From positions 318,501-382,500 of the forward strand of contig NZ_FXAK01000005.1 in NCBI RefSeq assembly GCF_900177515.1: DNA of 64,000 nucleotides, in the 5' to 3' direction. The position numbers and the translations under genes are program-made. Positions 53,593-64,000 of the stretch are shown piece after piece (the first letter of the stretch is position 1; every line of letters begins with the position of its first letter). The notes below the pieces were generated by a model that made no database searches, was not told the origin of the DNA, and saw only the letters and a list, made by a program, of their open reading frames with translations. The DNA comes from Azospirillum oryzae (GTDB taxonomy: Bacteria; Pseudomonadota; Alphaproteobacteria; Azospirillales; Azospirillaceae).

Positions 53593-54750
53593 ATGAACCG
53601 ACTGCAACGGTACCTGTTCCGCAACCTGCTGATCGCCACGCTCTATTCGACCGCCGGCCTGACGCTGACCATCTGGCTCAGCCAGTCGCTGCGCCTGATC
53701 GAGATCGTGGTCAGCGCCGGCGCGCCGATGGGCATGTTCCTGTGGCTGCTGCTGCTGACCGTGCCGACCTTCCTCGGCATCGTGCTGCCGCTGGCGCTGG
53801 TCGGCGCCATCCTGTTCACCTACAACAAGATGGCGACGGACAGCGAACTGGTGGTGATGCGGGCGGCGGGCGTCGGTCCCTTCTCGCTGTCGAAACCGGC
53901 GCTGGTGCTGGCGGTGGGGGTGATGGCCATCGTCTTCCTCCTGAACGTCTGGATCACCCCGGCCGCCCACCGCGAGCTGGTGCGGATGGAATACACGGTG
54001 CGCAGCGACTATTCGCAGCTGTTCCTGCGCGAAGGCGTGTTCAACGAGGTCGGCGACCGTTTCAGCGTCTTCCTGCGCGACCGCGACGCCGACGGCAACC
54101 TGCACAAGGTGCTGATCCATGACGGCCGCCAGCCGGACAGGCCGGTGACGATCATGGGCGACCGCGCGGTGATGCAGACCGGGCCGGAGGGCACGCGCTT
54201 CATCGTCTATGACGGCAATCGGCAGGAGTTGGACCGCAAGACCAACCGGCTGTCGCAGCTGTTCTTCGACCGCTATGCCGTGGACCTGAAGGCGGTGGCG
54301 CCCCAGGCGGCGGAGCGCTGGCCCGACGCCCGCGAACGCACGACGGCGGAGCTGATGGACGGCAACGTCCCGGCCCAGGACGACCGCATGCGCCGCGGCC
54401 TGATCGCGGAGCTGCACCACCGCTTCTCCTCGCCGCTGCTGGCGCTGACCTATGCGCTCGTGGCGCTGTCTGCGCTGCTGTCGGGCGAGTTCAACCGGCG
54501 CGGCCAGTCCTCCCGCGTCACCATCGCCGTGCTGCTGGTGATGGGGTTGCAGGCTGGGGCGCTGGGACTGACCAGCCTCGCCGGCAAGGCGACGGTCTTC
54601 GTGCCGCTGATGTACGCCATGCCGCTGGTGGCGCTGCTGCCGGCGCTGTGGGTGATGTCGCGCGGCCTCAGCCTGCGGCCCACAAGGCGGCAGGGCGCGC
54701 CGGATGGGGCCTCTTCCGGACATGATGCGGCGGCCGGGCCGGCGTCATGA
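53593..54750 (+). CDS. lptF: LptF-like lipopolysaccharide export permease
   Basis: 385-residue inner-membrane protein of the YjgP/YjgQ family. It starts MNRLQRYLFRNLLIATL, with six membrane helices in two triplets around a periplasmic jellyroll-like domain (about 125-270). Blocks PTFLGIVLPLALVGAILFTYNKM and AELHHRFSSPLLALTYALVALSAL are typical. LptF usually pairs with an adjacent LptG; no lptG is seen here. Coupled to the following glycosyltransferase by ATGA. It could be a specialised second copy serving a glycolipid. Confidence 0.82.
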   Translation: MNRLQRYLFRNLLIATLYSTAGLTLTIWLSQSLRLIEIVVSAGAPMGMFLWLLLLTVPTFLGIVLPLALVGAILFTYNKMATDSELVVMRAAGVGPFSLSKPALVLAVGVMAIVFLLNVWITPAAHRELVRMEYTVRSDYSQLFLREGVFNEVGDRFSVFLRDRDADGNLHKVLIHDGRQPDRPVTIMGDRAVMQTGPEGTRFIVYDGNRQELDRKTNRLSQLFFDRYAVDLKAVAPQAAERWPDARERTTAELMDGNVPAQDDRMRRGLIAELHHRFSSPLLALTYALVALSALLSGEFNRRGQSSRVTIAVLLVMGLQAGALGLTSLAGKATVFVPLMYAMPLVALLPALWVMSRGLSLRPTRRQGAPDGASSGHDAAAGPAS

Positions 54751-55757
54751 GCCGCATCCTCTTCATCACCTCCAACCGGCTGGGCGACGCGGTGCTGTCG
54801 ACCGGGCTGCTCGACCATCTGACCCGGACCTATCCGGGCGCGCGGCTGACCATCGCCTGCGGGCCGCTGCCGGCACCGCTGTTCCGTGCCGTGCCGGGGC
54901 TGGAGCGGCTGATCCCGCTGGCCAAGCGCTCCTACGCCCGGCATTGGCTGCGGCTGTGGCTGGAGTGCGTCGGCACGCGCTGGGATCTGGTGGTCGATCT
55001 GCGCAACTCGGCGGTCGGGCGGCTGGTGCCGGCCCGGCGCCGTGCCTTCCACGCCAAGGCCGTCCGCCCGATGCACAAGGTGGAGGAGAATGCCGCCGTG
55101 CTGGGCCTGTCGCCGCCGCCGGCCCCGCGCCTGTGGATCGACGCGGCGGCCCGCGAGCAGGCCGACGCCCTGATCCCCGCCGGCACCGGTCCCTTCCTCG
55201 CCATCGGGCCGACGGCCAACTGGCTGGGCAAGGAATGGCCGGCCGACCGCTTCGCCCGGCTGGCCCTGCGCCTGACGGGGGAGGGCGGGCCGCTGGCCGG
55301 CGCGCGGGTGGCGGTGCTGGCTGCCCCGCCGGAGCGCGAACGGGCACGGCCGGTGCTGGACGCGCTGGGATCGAAGGCCATCGACCTGACCGGCCGAACC
55401 GACCCGATGGCCGCCGCCGCCTGCCTGGAGCGGGCGGCGCTCTATGTCGGCAACGACAGCGGGCTGATGCACATCGCGGCGGCGGCGGGAGTGCCGACCG
55501 TCGGGCTGTTCGGTCCCGGCTATCCCGCCATCTACGGTCCCTGGGGGCCGCGTGGCCGGGTGGTGACCAGCAGCGTGCCGCAGGCCGACCTGCTGGCCCG
55601 CGTCGCCGCCAACCCCGACGACCGCGGCCTGATGGACGGCATCGGCGAGGAGCGGGTGGTGGAAACCGCAATTGATCTCCTTTCCGAAACGCATAGGACT
55701 TGTGACCAGTTTGCGGCACGGGCCTGCGGACCGGCCGAAGTACCCCCGTTGCGTTGA
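54747..55757 (+). CDS. GT9 heptosyltransferase-like glycosyltransferase
   Basis: 336 residues. The N-terminus MSRILFITSNRLGDAVLSTGLLDHL and the nucleotide-sugar block ALYVGNDSGLMHIAAAAGVPTVGLFGPGYP are family 9 signatures, as in WaaC/WaaF/WaaQ. Translationally coupled to lptF. The pairing suggests a role in making and exporting a lipid-linked core sugar structure. Donor sugar unknown. Confidence 0.88.
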   Translation: MSRILFITSNRLGDAVLSTGLLDHLTRTYPGARLTIACGPLPAPLFRAVPGLERLIPLAKRSYARHWLRLWLECVGTRWDLVVDLRNSAVGRLVPARRRAFHAKAVRPMHKVEENAAVLGLSPPPAPRLWIDAAAREQADALIPAGTGPFLAIGPTANWLGKEWPADRFARLALRLTGEGGPLAGARVAVLAAPPERERARPVLDALGSKAIDLTGRTDPMAAAACLERAALYVGNDSGLMHIAAAAGVPTVGLFGPGYPAIYGPWGPRGRVVTSSVPQADLLARVAANPDDRGLMDGIGEERVVETAIDLLSETHRTCDQFAARACGPAEVPPLR

Positions 55758-55844
55758 CAAAGCCCGTCGGATAACCGACACTTCCGCGACGAAGCAAAGG
55801 GGCAGGTCCGCCCCACCGGATGGGTTTTCCCCCGAGGGTTTGGA

Positions 55845-56414
55845 ATGAAGCCGACTCCCACCTACGCCAACAAGCCGACCTCGGACAATCCGCGCGACGT
55901 CGAGGCTTGGGCCCTGGCGGAAGCGGCGCGCCGTATCATCGCCGCCAGCCACGCCAAGGACGAAAAGGCCTTCCGCGAGGCTCTGCAGCTGAATCAGCGC
56001 CTGTGGACGATCTTCCAGGCGGCGATCACCGAAGAGGATTGCGGCCATCCGCCGGAGGTCCGCACGAACATCGCGGCCCTGTCGCTGCTGGTCGACCGCG
56101 AGACGACGAACCGCTTGGTCGACCTGGATTTCGGCAAGATCGACACGCTGGTCAACATCAACCGCAACGTCGCCAGCGGCCTGACCGCCCAGGGCCAGTT
56201 CATCGCCGCCCAGCAGGCGACCCAGCCGCATCCGGGCACGCCCCAGACCGCTGCTCCGCAGACCGCCGCTCCACAGGCGCCTGCCGCCCAGCCCGCTGCC
56301 ACCCCGGCTCAGGGCCAGCCGCCCGCCGGCCTGCGCCCGGCCGTGCCGCCGCGCCCGATGACCACGCCCGACGCTGCGCCGGTGAACCGGGAATCGCTGC
56401 GCATTTCGATCTGA
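55845..56414 (+). CDS. flaF: Flagellar biosynthesis regulator FlaF
   Basis: 189 residues. The FlaF domain is within the first 115 residues (DNPRDVEAWALAEAARRI, LQLNQRLWTIFQAAI, VRTNIAALSLLVDRET). FlaF is needed for flagellin synthesis or secretion in Caulobacter and relatives. The last 70 residues are Gln/Pro/Ala-rich, longer than usual. GAGGG lies before the ATG. A TTGACA (55754-55759) and a palindrome GTCGG-ataa-CCGAC (55766-55779) lie upstream. No flagellin or flbT gene is adjacent in the window. A strong terminator follows. Confidence 0.85.
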   Translation: MKPTPTYANKPTSDNPRDVEAWALAEAARRIIAASHAKDEKAFREALQLNQRLWTIFQAAITEEDCGHPPEVRTNIAALSLLVDRETTNRLVDLDFGKIDTLVNINRNVASGLTAQGQFIAAQQATQPHPGTPQTAAPQTAAPQAPAAQPAATPAQGQPPAGLRPAVPPRPMTTPDAAPVNRESLRISI

Positions 56415-56433
56415 GCAGGTTCGTATCGACAGC

Positions 56434-56469
56434 AAAAGGCCGGCGCTCCGATGGGGCGCCGGCCTTTTT
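56434..56469 (+). terminator. Rho-independent terminator after flaF
   Basis: AAAA-GGCCGGCGC (to 56446), a short loop, and GCGCCGGCC (56456-56464) followed by TTTTT. The flanking A-run allows use in both directions. Confidence 0.9.
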
Positions 56470-56508
56470 GCTTATTTCCATACTTCTGAAGCATCAGAGC
56501 CTTTTTCA

Positions 56509-56594
56509 GCCGTCATCCCCGCGAAGGCGGGGATCCAGGCTTCCGGCTCAAGCACTTGATGCGACTGGATTCCCGCCTTCGCGGGAATGACGGC
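56509..56594. repeat. Inverted pair of REP-like palindromic units
   Basis: Two 30-base units (56509-56538 and 56565-56594) are inverted copies, 28 of 30 bases matching. Each has its own small hairpin (CCCCGC-gaag-GCGGGG in the first, TCCCGC-cttc-GCGGGA in the second). The only two differing bases form a C-G pair in one and a T-A pair in the other. This GTCATTCCCGCGAAGGCGGG-type repeat is widespread in alphaproteobacterial intergenic DNA (recalled). Confidence 0.75.
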
Positions 56595-56618
56595 CGAGAA
56601 GGAGGGCGGGAACCGCTC

Positions 56619-58664
<2,046 letters not shown>

Positions 58665-58945
58665 GACCCGTTCCTGCTGACTTGGCAATCCCGTGACGCT
58701 CCCGGATGTGGCGCCCCGGATGTGGTGCCTGGGAAGCAAACATAGCAGGAATTTCGCGCGCGTCAGGCCCTCCGTCCCGATGGGCCGCGGCTTTCCAGCC
58801 TTTCGGACGATGCATGCGGGCCGCTCGGCGCAAGATACTTCAGACACGATACATTCGTTATAAAACCAAGGTCAAATCGATACATCATCCGACGCATTCC
58901 AATTAAAATGATGCGGTTGGAGGACGAAGTCCTACGACAGCCAAG

Positions 58946-61900
58946 TTGACCAAACCAGATGCGGCGGATATAGCGAAGGGCTCGCTTGCACCGAGAACCG
59001 GCAGCCGACGCCAGAAGGACTTGTTTATCGCCGTGCCAACGGAATCCCCGGTCACGCAACCTGACGTGAACACAACAACGCCGCAAGAGGACGCTGCGAT
59101 TGCGGCCCAGCCGGCGGAAGACGGCGTTGCGCCGGAACAGGCCTGCTGCATCGTCGGCATCGGCGCCTCGGCCGGCGGGCTGGAGGCGCTGCAGCGTTTC
59201 TTCGACGCGGTGCCGGGCGACAGCGACCTCGCCTATGTCGTGGTCCAGCACCTGTCGCCGGTGCACAAGAGCCTGATGGTCGACCTGCTCGCCAAGCATA
59301 CCGAGATGGAGGTGGTGCAGGCGACCGACGGCGTGCCGGTCCAGCGCAACACCGTCTATCTGCTGCCGCCGGGCAAGCACCTGAGCATCGAGGACGGCCG
59401 CCTGCGGCTGACCACCAAGGATGCCGGCAGCGGCATGAGCCTGCCGATCGACATCTTCCTGACCGCGCTCGCCCGCGACCAGGGCTCTCGCGCCATCGGC
59501 CTGATCCTGTCGGGCACCGGGTCGGACGGCACGCGCGGCCTGATGGCAATCAAGTCGGCCGGCGGCTTCGCCGCGGTCCAGCAGCCGGAAACGGCGCAGT
59601 TCGACGGCATGCCGCGCAGCGCGCTCGCCACCGGCCAGATCGATGCCGCCCTGCCGCCGGAGGATTTGCCGGCCCGGCTGATCGAGCACGCGCGCAAGGC
59701 GCTGGCCCGCGCCCGTCCGATGCCCGCCCGCCAGCGGCGCGAGGAGGGCGACGATCCGCTGGCCCAGATCATCGCGGTCATCCGCTCCGTCACTGGCGTC
59801 GATTTCTCGCATTACAAGCTGGCGACGCTGCTGCGGCGGATCGAACGGCGCATGCAGGGTGCCGGGCTCGACTCGATGGAGGAGTATGCCGCCCTGCTGC
59901 GGCGGAACAGCGCCGAAACGGTCAATCTTTACAAGGAGATGCTGATCGGCGTCACCCGCTTCTTCCGGGACGAGGCGGCCTTCCGCGTCCTGGCTGACCG
60001 GGTGATCCCCAGCCTGCTCGCCAACCGCAGCCCGACCGACATGATCCGCGTCTGGGTCTGCGGCTGCGCCAGCGGCGAGGAGGCCTATTCCATCGCCATC
60101 CTGTTCGCCGAGGCGCAGGAACGGCTGGGCCGCAGCTTCGACGTCAAGATCTTCGCCACCGACATCGACCAGGACAGCATCGAGGTGGCGAGCCTGGGCG
60201 AATATCCCAGATCCATCGCCGAAGACGTGTCGCAGGAACGGCTCTCCCGCTTCTTCACCGCGCGTGGCGAGAGCTATGTGGTGTCGCGCGACATCCGCCG
60301 CATGGTGGTGTTCGCCGCCCACAACATCATGCGCGACCCGCCCTTCACCAAGATCGACCTGCTGAGCTGCCGCAACCTGCTGATCTATATGGACCAGCCG
60401 CTGCAGCGGAAGGTGCTCAGCCTGTTCCAGTACGCGCTGCGCCAGGGCGGCTTCCTGTTCCTCGGCACCAGCGAGACGCTGGGCGACCTGCAAGGCGATT
60501 TCCACACGGTCGACAGCCGCAACAAGGTCTTCCAGAGCCTGCGCGCCGGGTCGTTCCGGCTGTCGCGGCTGCTGGTGCCGACGGTGGCGGCCCCGTTGGC
60601 CCGCCATGCCGACGACGGCGGATCCCACGCGATGGAGGAGGGGGCCGCCATCGACGAGGCGATGGCCACGCTGATGAAGGCCTATGTGCCGCCCTGCCTG
60701 CTGGTCAACGAACAGATGACGATCATGCACGTGTTCGGCGACGCATCGTCCCTGCTGAAGGTGCCGGCGGGCGAGGCGACGCTGAATGTGCTGAAGATGC
60801 TGCCCTCCTCCGTCGCCATGGTGACGGGCACCGCGCTGAACCGTGCCTTCCGCTCCGGCGAGGAGTTCGCGCTGTCCAACATCCCGGTGAAGGACCGCGA
60901 GGGGGTGGCGGCGATCAGCCTGCGCGTCCAGCCCTATGTCGCGCGCAAGACCGGGCGCCGCTTCGCCCTGGTGGTGCTGGACCGCGCCAATATGCTGCCG
61001 CTGTCGGTGCCGGATTCCGACTTCGACCTGAATGCCGACGCCGCCGAGCGCATCCGCGGGCTGGAGCAGGAACTGCTGTCGCGCGGCGAGAATCTGCAGG
61101 CGACCATCGAGGAACTGGAAACCGCCAACGAGGAACTGCAGGCGACCAACGAAGAACTGCTGGCCTCAAACGAAGAGTTGCAGAGCACCAACGAAGAACT
61201 GCAGTCCGTCAACGAGGAGCTTTACTCCGTCAACGCCGAATACCAGGCGAAGGTGGAGGAGCTGACGGAGATCACCAACGACCTCGACAATCTGCTGCGC
61301 TCGACCGAGATCGGCACGGTGTTTCTCGACACCGACTTCGTCATCCGCCGCTTCACCCCGGCGGCGGCCGGATTCATCAACATCATCCCGCGCGACATCG
61401 GCCGGTCCATCGCGCATCTGTCGACCAACATCGACTATCCCGACTTCCTCGCCGACATCCGCAAGGTGTTCGACGGACAGGAGCCGGTGGAACGCCATGT
61501 CCGCGTCTATGACGGCCGCTGGGTGCTGACGCGGATCCTGCCTTATCTGACCGACAAGAATCAGGTCGGCGGCGTGGTGGTGACCTTCGTCGACGTGACC
61601 GACACCAAGCTGGCGGAAGAGCGGCTGCAGAATGTGCTGGACAGCCTGCCGGAGCATATCGCCGTCACCGACCGGCAGGGCCGGATCGTCATGGTGAACG
61701 CCGCCTGGCGCAGCTTCGCCCAGCGCAACGGCGCCGCTGCGGTCGAGCGTTGCGGCGTCGGCACCAACTATCTGGAGGTCTGCCTGACCCCGGAAGTAAA
61801 GGAGAAGGACGGCATCGGCCGTGCGGTGCATGACGGGCTGCGCCGCATCCTGGACGGCGAGGCCGACGATTTCACCATCGAATATCCCTGCCATTCGCCC

Positions 61901-62059
61901 GACGAGCAGCGCTGGTTCCTGATGCACGCCACCCGCCTGAACGACCGTGACGGCGGCATCGTCGTCAGCCACATCAACATCACCAACCGCAGGCTGATGG
62001 AATTGCAGCTCGACGGGAATGGGAACGGCGCCGCAAAGGGCGACAGGGGGGCTGAATGA
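58946..62059 (+). CDS. CheB-CheR-PAS fusion signalling protein
   Basis: 1037 residues. CheB methylesterase domain (about 65-250) has Ser75 ([10 protein letters not shown]), His102 (VQHLSPVH) and Asp194 (GTGSDGTRG). CheR methyltransferase (about 260-525) has [11 protein letters not shown] and the SAM loop [15 protein letters not shown] long Asn-Glu-Glu-Leu coiled coil (about 695-775; [15 protein letters not shown]) precedes two PAS domains. Full-length CheB/CheR fusions like this act in sensory pathways outside the main chemotaxis operon. Start uncertain: TTG 58946 is used, no ATG lies before the CheB domain. Overlaps the kinase gene by ATGA. Confidence 0.82.
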   Translation: MTKPDAADIAKGSLAPRTGSRRQKDLFIAVPTESPVTQPDVNTTTPQEDAAIAAQPAEDGVAPEQACCIVGIGASAGGLEALQRFFDAVPGDSDLAYVVVQHLSPVHKSLMVDLLAKHTEMEVVQATDGVPVQRNTVYLLPPGKHLSIEDGRLRLTTKDAGSGMSLPIDIFLTALARDQGSRAIGLILSGTGSDGTRGLMAIKSAGGFAAVQQPETAQFDGMPRSALATGQIDAALPPEDLPARLIEHARKALARARPMPARQRREEGDDPLAQIIAVIRSVTGVDFSHYKLATLLRRIERRMQGAGLDSMEEYAALLRRNSAETVNLYKEMLIGVTRFFRDEAAFRVLADRVIPSLLANRSPTDMIRVWVCGCASGEEAYSIAILFAEAQERLGRSFDVKIFATDIDQDSIEVASLGEYPRSIAEDVSQERLSRFFTARGESYVVSRDIRRMVVFAAHNIMRDPPFTKIDLLSCRNLLIYMDQPLQRKVLSLFQYALRQGGFLFLGTSETLGDLQGDFHTVDSRNKVFQSLRAGSFRLSRLLVPTVAAPLARHADDGGSHAMEEGAAIDEAMATLMKAYVPPCLLVNEQMTIMHVFGDASSLLKVPAGEATLNVLKMLPSSVAMVTGTALNRAFRSGEEFALSNIPVKDREGVAAISLRVQPYVARKTGRRFALVVLDRANMLPLSVPDSDFDLNADAAERIRGLEQELLSRGENLQATIEELETANEELQATNEELLASNEELQSTNEELQSVNEELYSVNAEYQAKVEELTEITNDLDNLLRSTEIGTVFLDTDFVIRRFTPAAAGFINIIPRDIGRSIAHLSTNIDYPDFLADIRKVFDGQEPVERHVRVYDGRWVLTRILPYLTDKNQVGGVVVTFVDVTDTKLAEERLQNVLDSLPEHIAVTDRQGRIVMVNAAWRSFAQRNGAAAVERCGVGTNYLEVCLTPEVKEKDGIGRAVHDGLRRILDGEADDFTIEYPCHSPDEQRWFLMHATRLNDRDGGIVVSHINITNRRLMELQLDGNGNGAAKGDRGAE

Positions 62060-64000
62060 CCGAGGAGTCTTCCGGCCGCCTGCGCCGCCGCGCCGAAACC
62101 ATCCTCAGCCGCGGAAACTTCGAAGCGGCGGACATCACCGCCACCTCGATGAAGGAACTGCTGCACGAGCTGTATGTCCATCAGGCCGAGCTGGAAATCC
62201 AGAACGAGGAACTGCGCGGCGCCCAACAGGCGCTGGAGGCGTCGCGCCTGCAATATCTCCAGCTTTTCCAGTCGGTGCCGCTCGCCTGTCTGGCGGTGAA
62301 TGCCGCCGGCATCGTCGGCGAGGCCAACAGCGCCGCCGAACGGCAGTTCGGCCTGCCGATGCTGCGGCTGAAGGGCCGGCCGCTGACGCTTCTGGTCGAC
62401 AGCCTCGACCATGGCCGTCTGTTCACCGCGCTCGGCCGGCTGCGCGATGGCGGCGAATGGGTCCGGCAGGAGTTCCGCTATCTCGGGCCGCAGGGCACGA
62501 TCATCGACGGGCTGACCGACGCCCGCCGGGTGACGCTGGACGACAGCGACCGCGGCGACGTGCTGCTGACCATCACCGACCTGACCGAACGCAATGCCTG
62601 GCTGCGCGAGGTACAGCAGGCCCGCGACGATGCCGAGCGGGCGCGGGCCGACTATCACCATATCCTGCAGTCGGTCGGCGACGGCATCCTGGGGGTGGAC
62701 GCCGACGGCCGCATCCGCTTCGTCAACGCCGCGGCGACGGCGATGACCGGCCATCTCGACCTCGACCTGATCGGCCGGCCGCCGTCGGACCTGCTGGCCG
62801 GTCCGGCGCCGGAGACGGAGACGGGGCTTCCGGGGAGCGAGGGAGACACTGCATTCGGGGGCACTGGCCAGGCCGGCGGGGCGGCCCGCGCGCTGGCCCT
62901 GTCGCTGACGGACGGCCGGCCCCGCCGCGTCGCCTGTGAAAGGCTGCGCCGCGAGGATGGCGGCACGCTGCTGGTGGAGATCTCCATCTCGCCGATGTTG
63001 GCATCGGGCAAGCGGCTGGCGCCGATGGAGGAGCGCATCCAAGGCGCCGTCGTCGCCTTCCGCGACGTCACCGCCCGGCGGACGGCGGAAGCGGCGCTGA
63101 ACCTCAGCGAGCGGCGGCACCGCGTGCTGGTGCAGTCGCTGCACGACGCGCTGGCGATGACCGCCGCCGACGGCCACAACCTGCTGGCCAATGCCATGGC
63201 CGAGCGGCTGTTGGACGGCCCGGCCCGCGCGCTGCTCGACCCCACGGCGTCCGCCTATGACGCGGCGGACGCGCAACCGGTCCAGACCACCGCCGGCCGC
63301 CGCTTCATCGACGCCAACGGCAACCGCCTGCACGGGCTTCCCCCCGCGGCGGAGGCGGTGCGCAGCGGCAAACCGGTGGTGGAACGCATCATCGGCATGG
63401 TCGAGGGGGGGGAGGCGACCGCGCCCACCCGCTGGCTGCGGGTGTCGAGCCACCCCGTCGCCGATCAGGCCGGCAGGGTGGAGGCCGTGGTGTCCAGCGT
63501 CGCCGACATCACCGCGGTGAAGGCGCTGGAGCGCGACCTGAACGTGGCGCTGGACGCCCGCGAACGCTTCCTGGCGGCGGCGAGCCACGACCTGCGCCAG
63601 CCGGTGCAGGCCTTGCTGCTGCTGTCCGACCTGCTGCTGAAGGAAAGCCTTCCCGCCGGGGCGCGGCGGATGGCGGAGCAGATCCAGTCGTCTCTCGGCG
63701 GGCTGGGCGGCATGCTGGACGGGATGCTCGACATCTCCAAGCTGGAGGCCGGGCTGGTGGCCCCCAATCCGGAACCGGTCGACATCGCCGCCCTGCTGGC
63801 CCGGCTGCATGGTGAATTCTCGGCCCTCGCCGAAAAGGGCGGGCAGAGCCTGCGTCTGGTGGCCCCGTCGCTGTCGACGCGGACCGATCCGGGACTGCTC
63901 GAGCGGGTGCTGCGCAACCTGCTGACCAACGCGCTGCGCTACGCCCCCGGCGGCCGGGTGCTGCTCGGCGCCCGGCGGCGCGGCGACCGCCTGCAGATCG
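62056..64000 (+). CDS. PAS-containing sensor histidine kinase (partial, runs off window)
   Basis: 648 residues visible, C-terminus missing. An N-terminal coiled coil (MKELLHELYVHQAELEIQNEELR) is followed by a PAS domain (from LFQSVPLACLAVN), further PAS domains (ILQSVGDGILGVDADGRIRFVNAAA; LVQSLHDALAMTAADG) and a kinase core. The phosphorylated histidine is His511 in AASHDLRQPVQ, and the N-box is LERVLRNLLTNALRYAPGG near the edge. The HDLRQP box places it with complex hybrid kinases that often carry receiver domains. Co-translated with the CheB-CheR-PAS gene, so the two form one signalling unit. Confidence 0.88.
   Translation, partial: MTEESSGRLRRRAETILSRGNFEAADITATSMKELLHELYVHQAELEIQNEELRGAQQALEASRLQYLQLFQSVPLACLAVNAAGIVGEANSAAERQFGLPMLRLKGRPLTLLVDSLDHGRLFTALGRLRDGGEWVRQEFRYLGPQGTIIDGLTDARRVTLDDSDRGDVLLTITDLTERNAWLREVQQARDDAERARADYHHILQSVGDGILGVDADGRIRFVNAAATAMTGHLDLDLIGRPPSDLLAGPAPETETGLPGSEGDTAFGGTGQAGGAARALALSLTDGRPRRVACERLRREDGGTLLVEISISPMLASGKRLAPMEERIQGAVVAFRDVTARRTAEAALNLSERRHRVLVQSLHDALAMTAADGHNLLANAMAERLLDGPARALLDPTASAYDAADAQPVQTTAGRRFIDANGNRLHGLPPAAEAVRSGKPVVERIIGMVEGGEATAPTRWLRVSSHPVADQAGRVEAVVSSVADITAVKALERDLNVALDARERFLAAASHDLRQPVQALLLLSDLLLKESLPAGARRMAEQIQSSLGGLGGMLDGMLDISKLEAGLVAPNPEPVDIAALLARLHGEFSALAEKGGQSLRLVAPSLSTRTDPGLLERVLRNLLTNALRYAPGGRVLLGARRRGDRLQI

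Noticed and set aside
61768..63810. 680-codon minus-strand open frame
   Set aside because: Antisense to the histidine kinase and the PAS end of the CheB-CheR protein; no domain recognisable.

Overview
The window reads as a high-GC, densely packed alphaproteobacterial replicon. The gene set suggests an Azospirillum-like member of the Rhodospirillales (inference from remembered family distributions, not from a search): OxyR-katA, the HutF/HutG histidine route, FlaF, a LivFGHM-PxpABC operon, many PAS/Cache signalling proteins and a TRAP binding protein. An iteron-type origin with repA, a parA-like gene and a toxin-antitoxin pair near the centre show that this is a plasmid or chromid. Housekeeping-type genes on the same molecule (nadE, a single lptF, glgX) favour a chromid.

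Layout. 1-4.3 kb: polyamine-type ABC importer genes (permease cut by the window edge, binding protein, ATPase) and an orphan TRAP binding protein, all on the minus strand. 4.3-4.5 kb: a candidate MmgR-type small RNA. 4.7-10 kb: a Cache-HAMP-GGDEF diguanylate cyclase, a zinc-ribbon metallopeptidase and glycogen debranching enzyme. 10-12.7 kb: divergent oxyR/katA with an ATAG-N7-CTAT motif over the oxyR start codon. 12.8-14.1 kb: an overlapping two-gene cassette of unknown function (the second protein is DUF1828-like). 14.2-20.5 kb: lytic transglycosylase with a SPOR domain, two overlapping PPOX-fold genes (the second fused to GAF), an acidic hypothetical protein and a GH1 beta-glucosidase.

20.7-28.2 kb: the complete five-step histidine degradation locus, hutU-hutC-hutI on minus and hutF-hutH-hutG on plus, controlled from one divergent promoter region that carries a palindromic HutC-type operator. 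28.3-29 kb: toxin-first PIN/RHH addiction pair. 29.1-34.5 kb: PAP2 phosphatase, then the replication block: repA on minus, an 18-bp iteron array with 21-bp phasing, and on plus a winged-helix replication-like protein, a small accessory protein, ParA and a non-canonical partner where parB would be expected.

34.6-46.7 kb: a catabolic island for an amino acid, probably 5-oxoproline or D-glutamate. It holds a LysR regulator, a branched-chain-type ABC importer, a DUF1445 hydro-lyase (D-glutamate cyclase family), a second binding protein, PxpB, PxpC, a chemoreceptor inserted in the run, and PxpA. 47-51.2 kb: porin-like protein, secreted lectin-like protein, cysteine desulfurase and a sorbosone/glucose dehydrogenase-type lipoprotein. 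51.2-56.5 kb: a TPR O-GlcNAc-transferase-like protein, a lone LptF, a heptosyltransferase-like GT9 and flaF, which could form a surface or flagellin glycan module. 56.6-64 kb: glutamine-dependent NAD synthetase, a CheB-CheR-PAS fusion and the start of a PAS histidine kinase that runs off the window.

Intergenic spaces repeatedly hold palindromic elements with CCCTCTCCC/GGGAGAGGG-type arms. Two of them, far apart and in opposite orientation, share a nested two-hairpin core whose stems covary.
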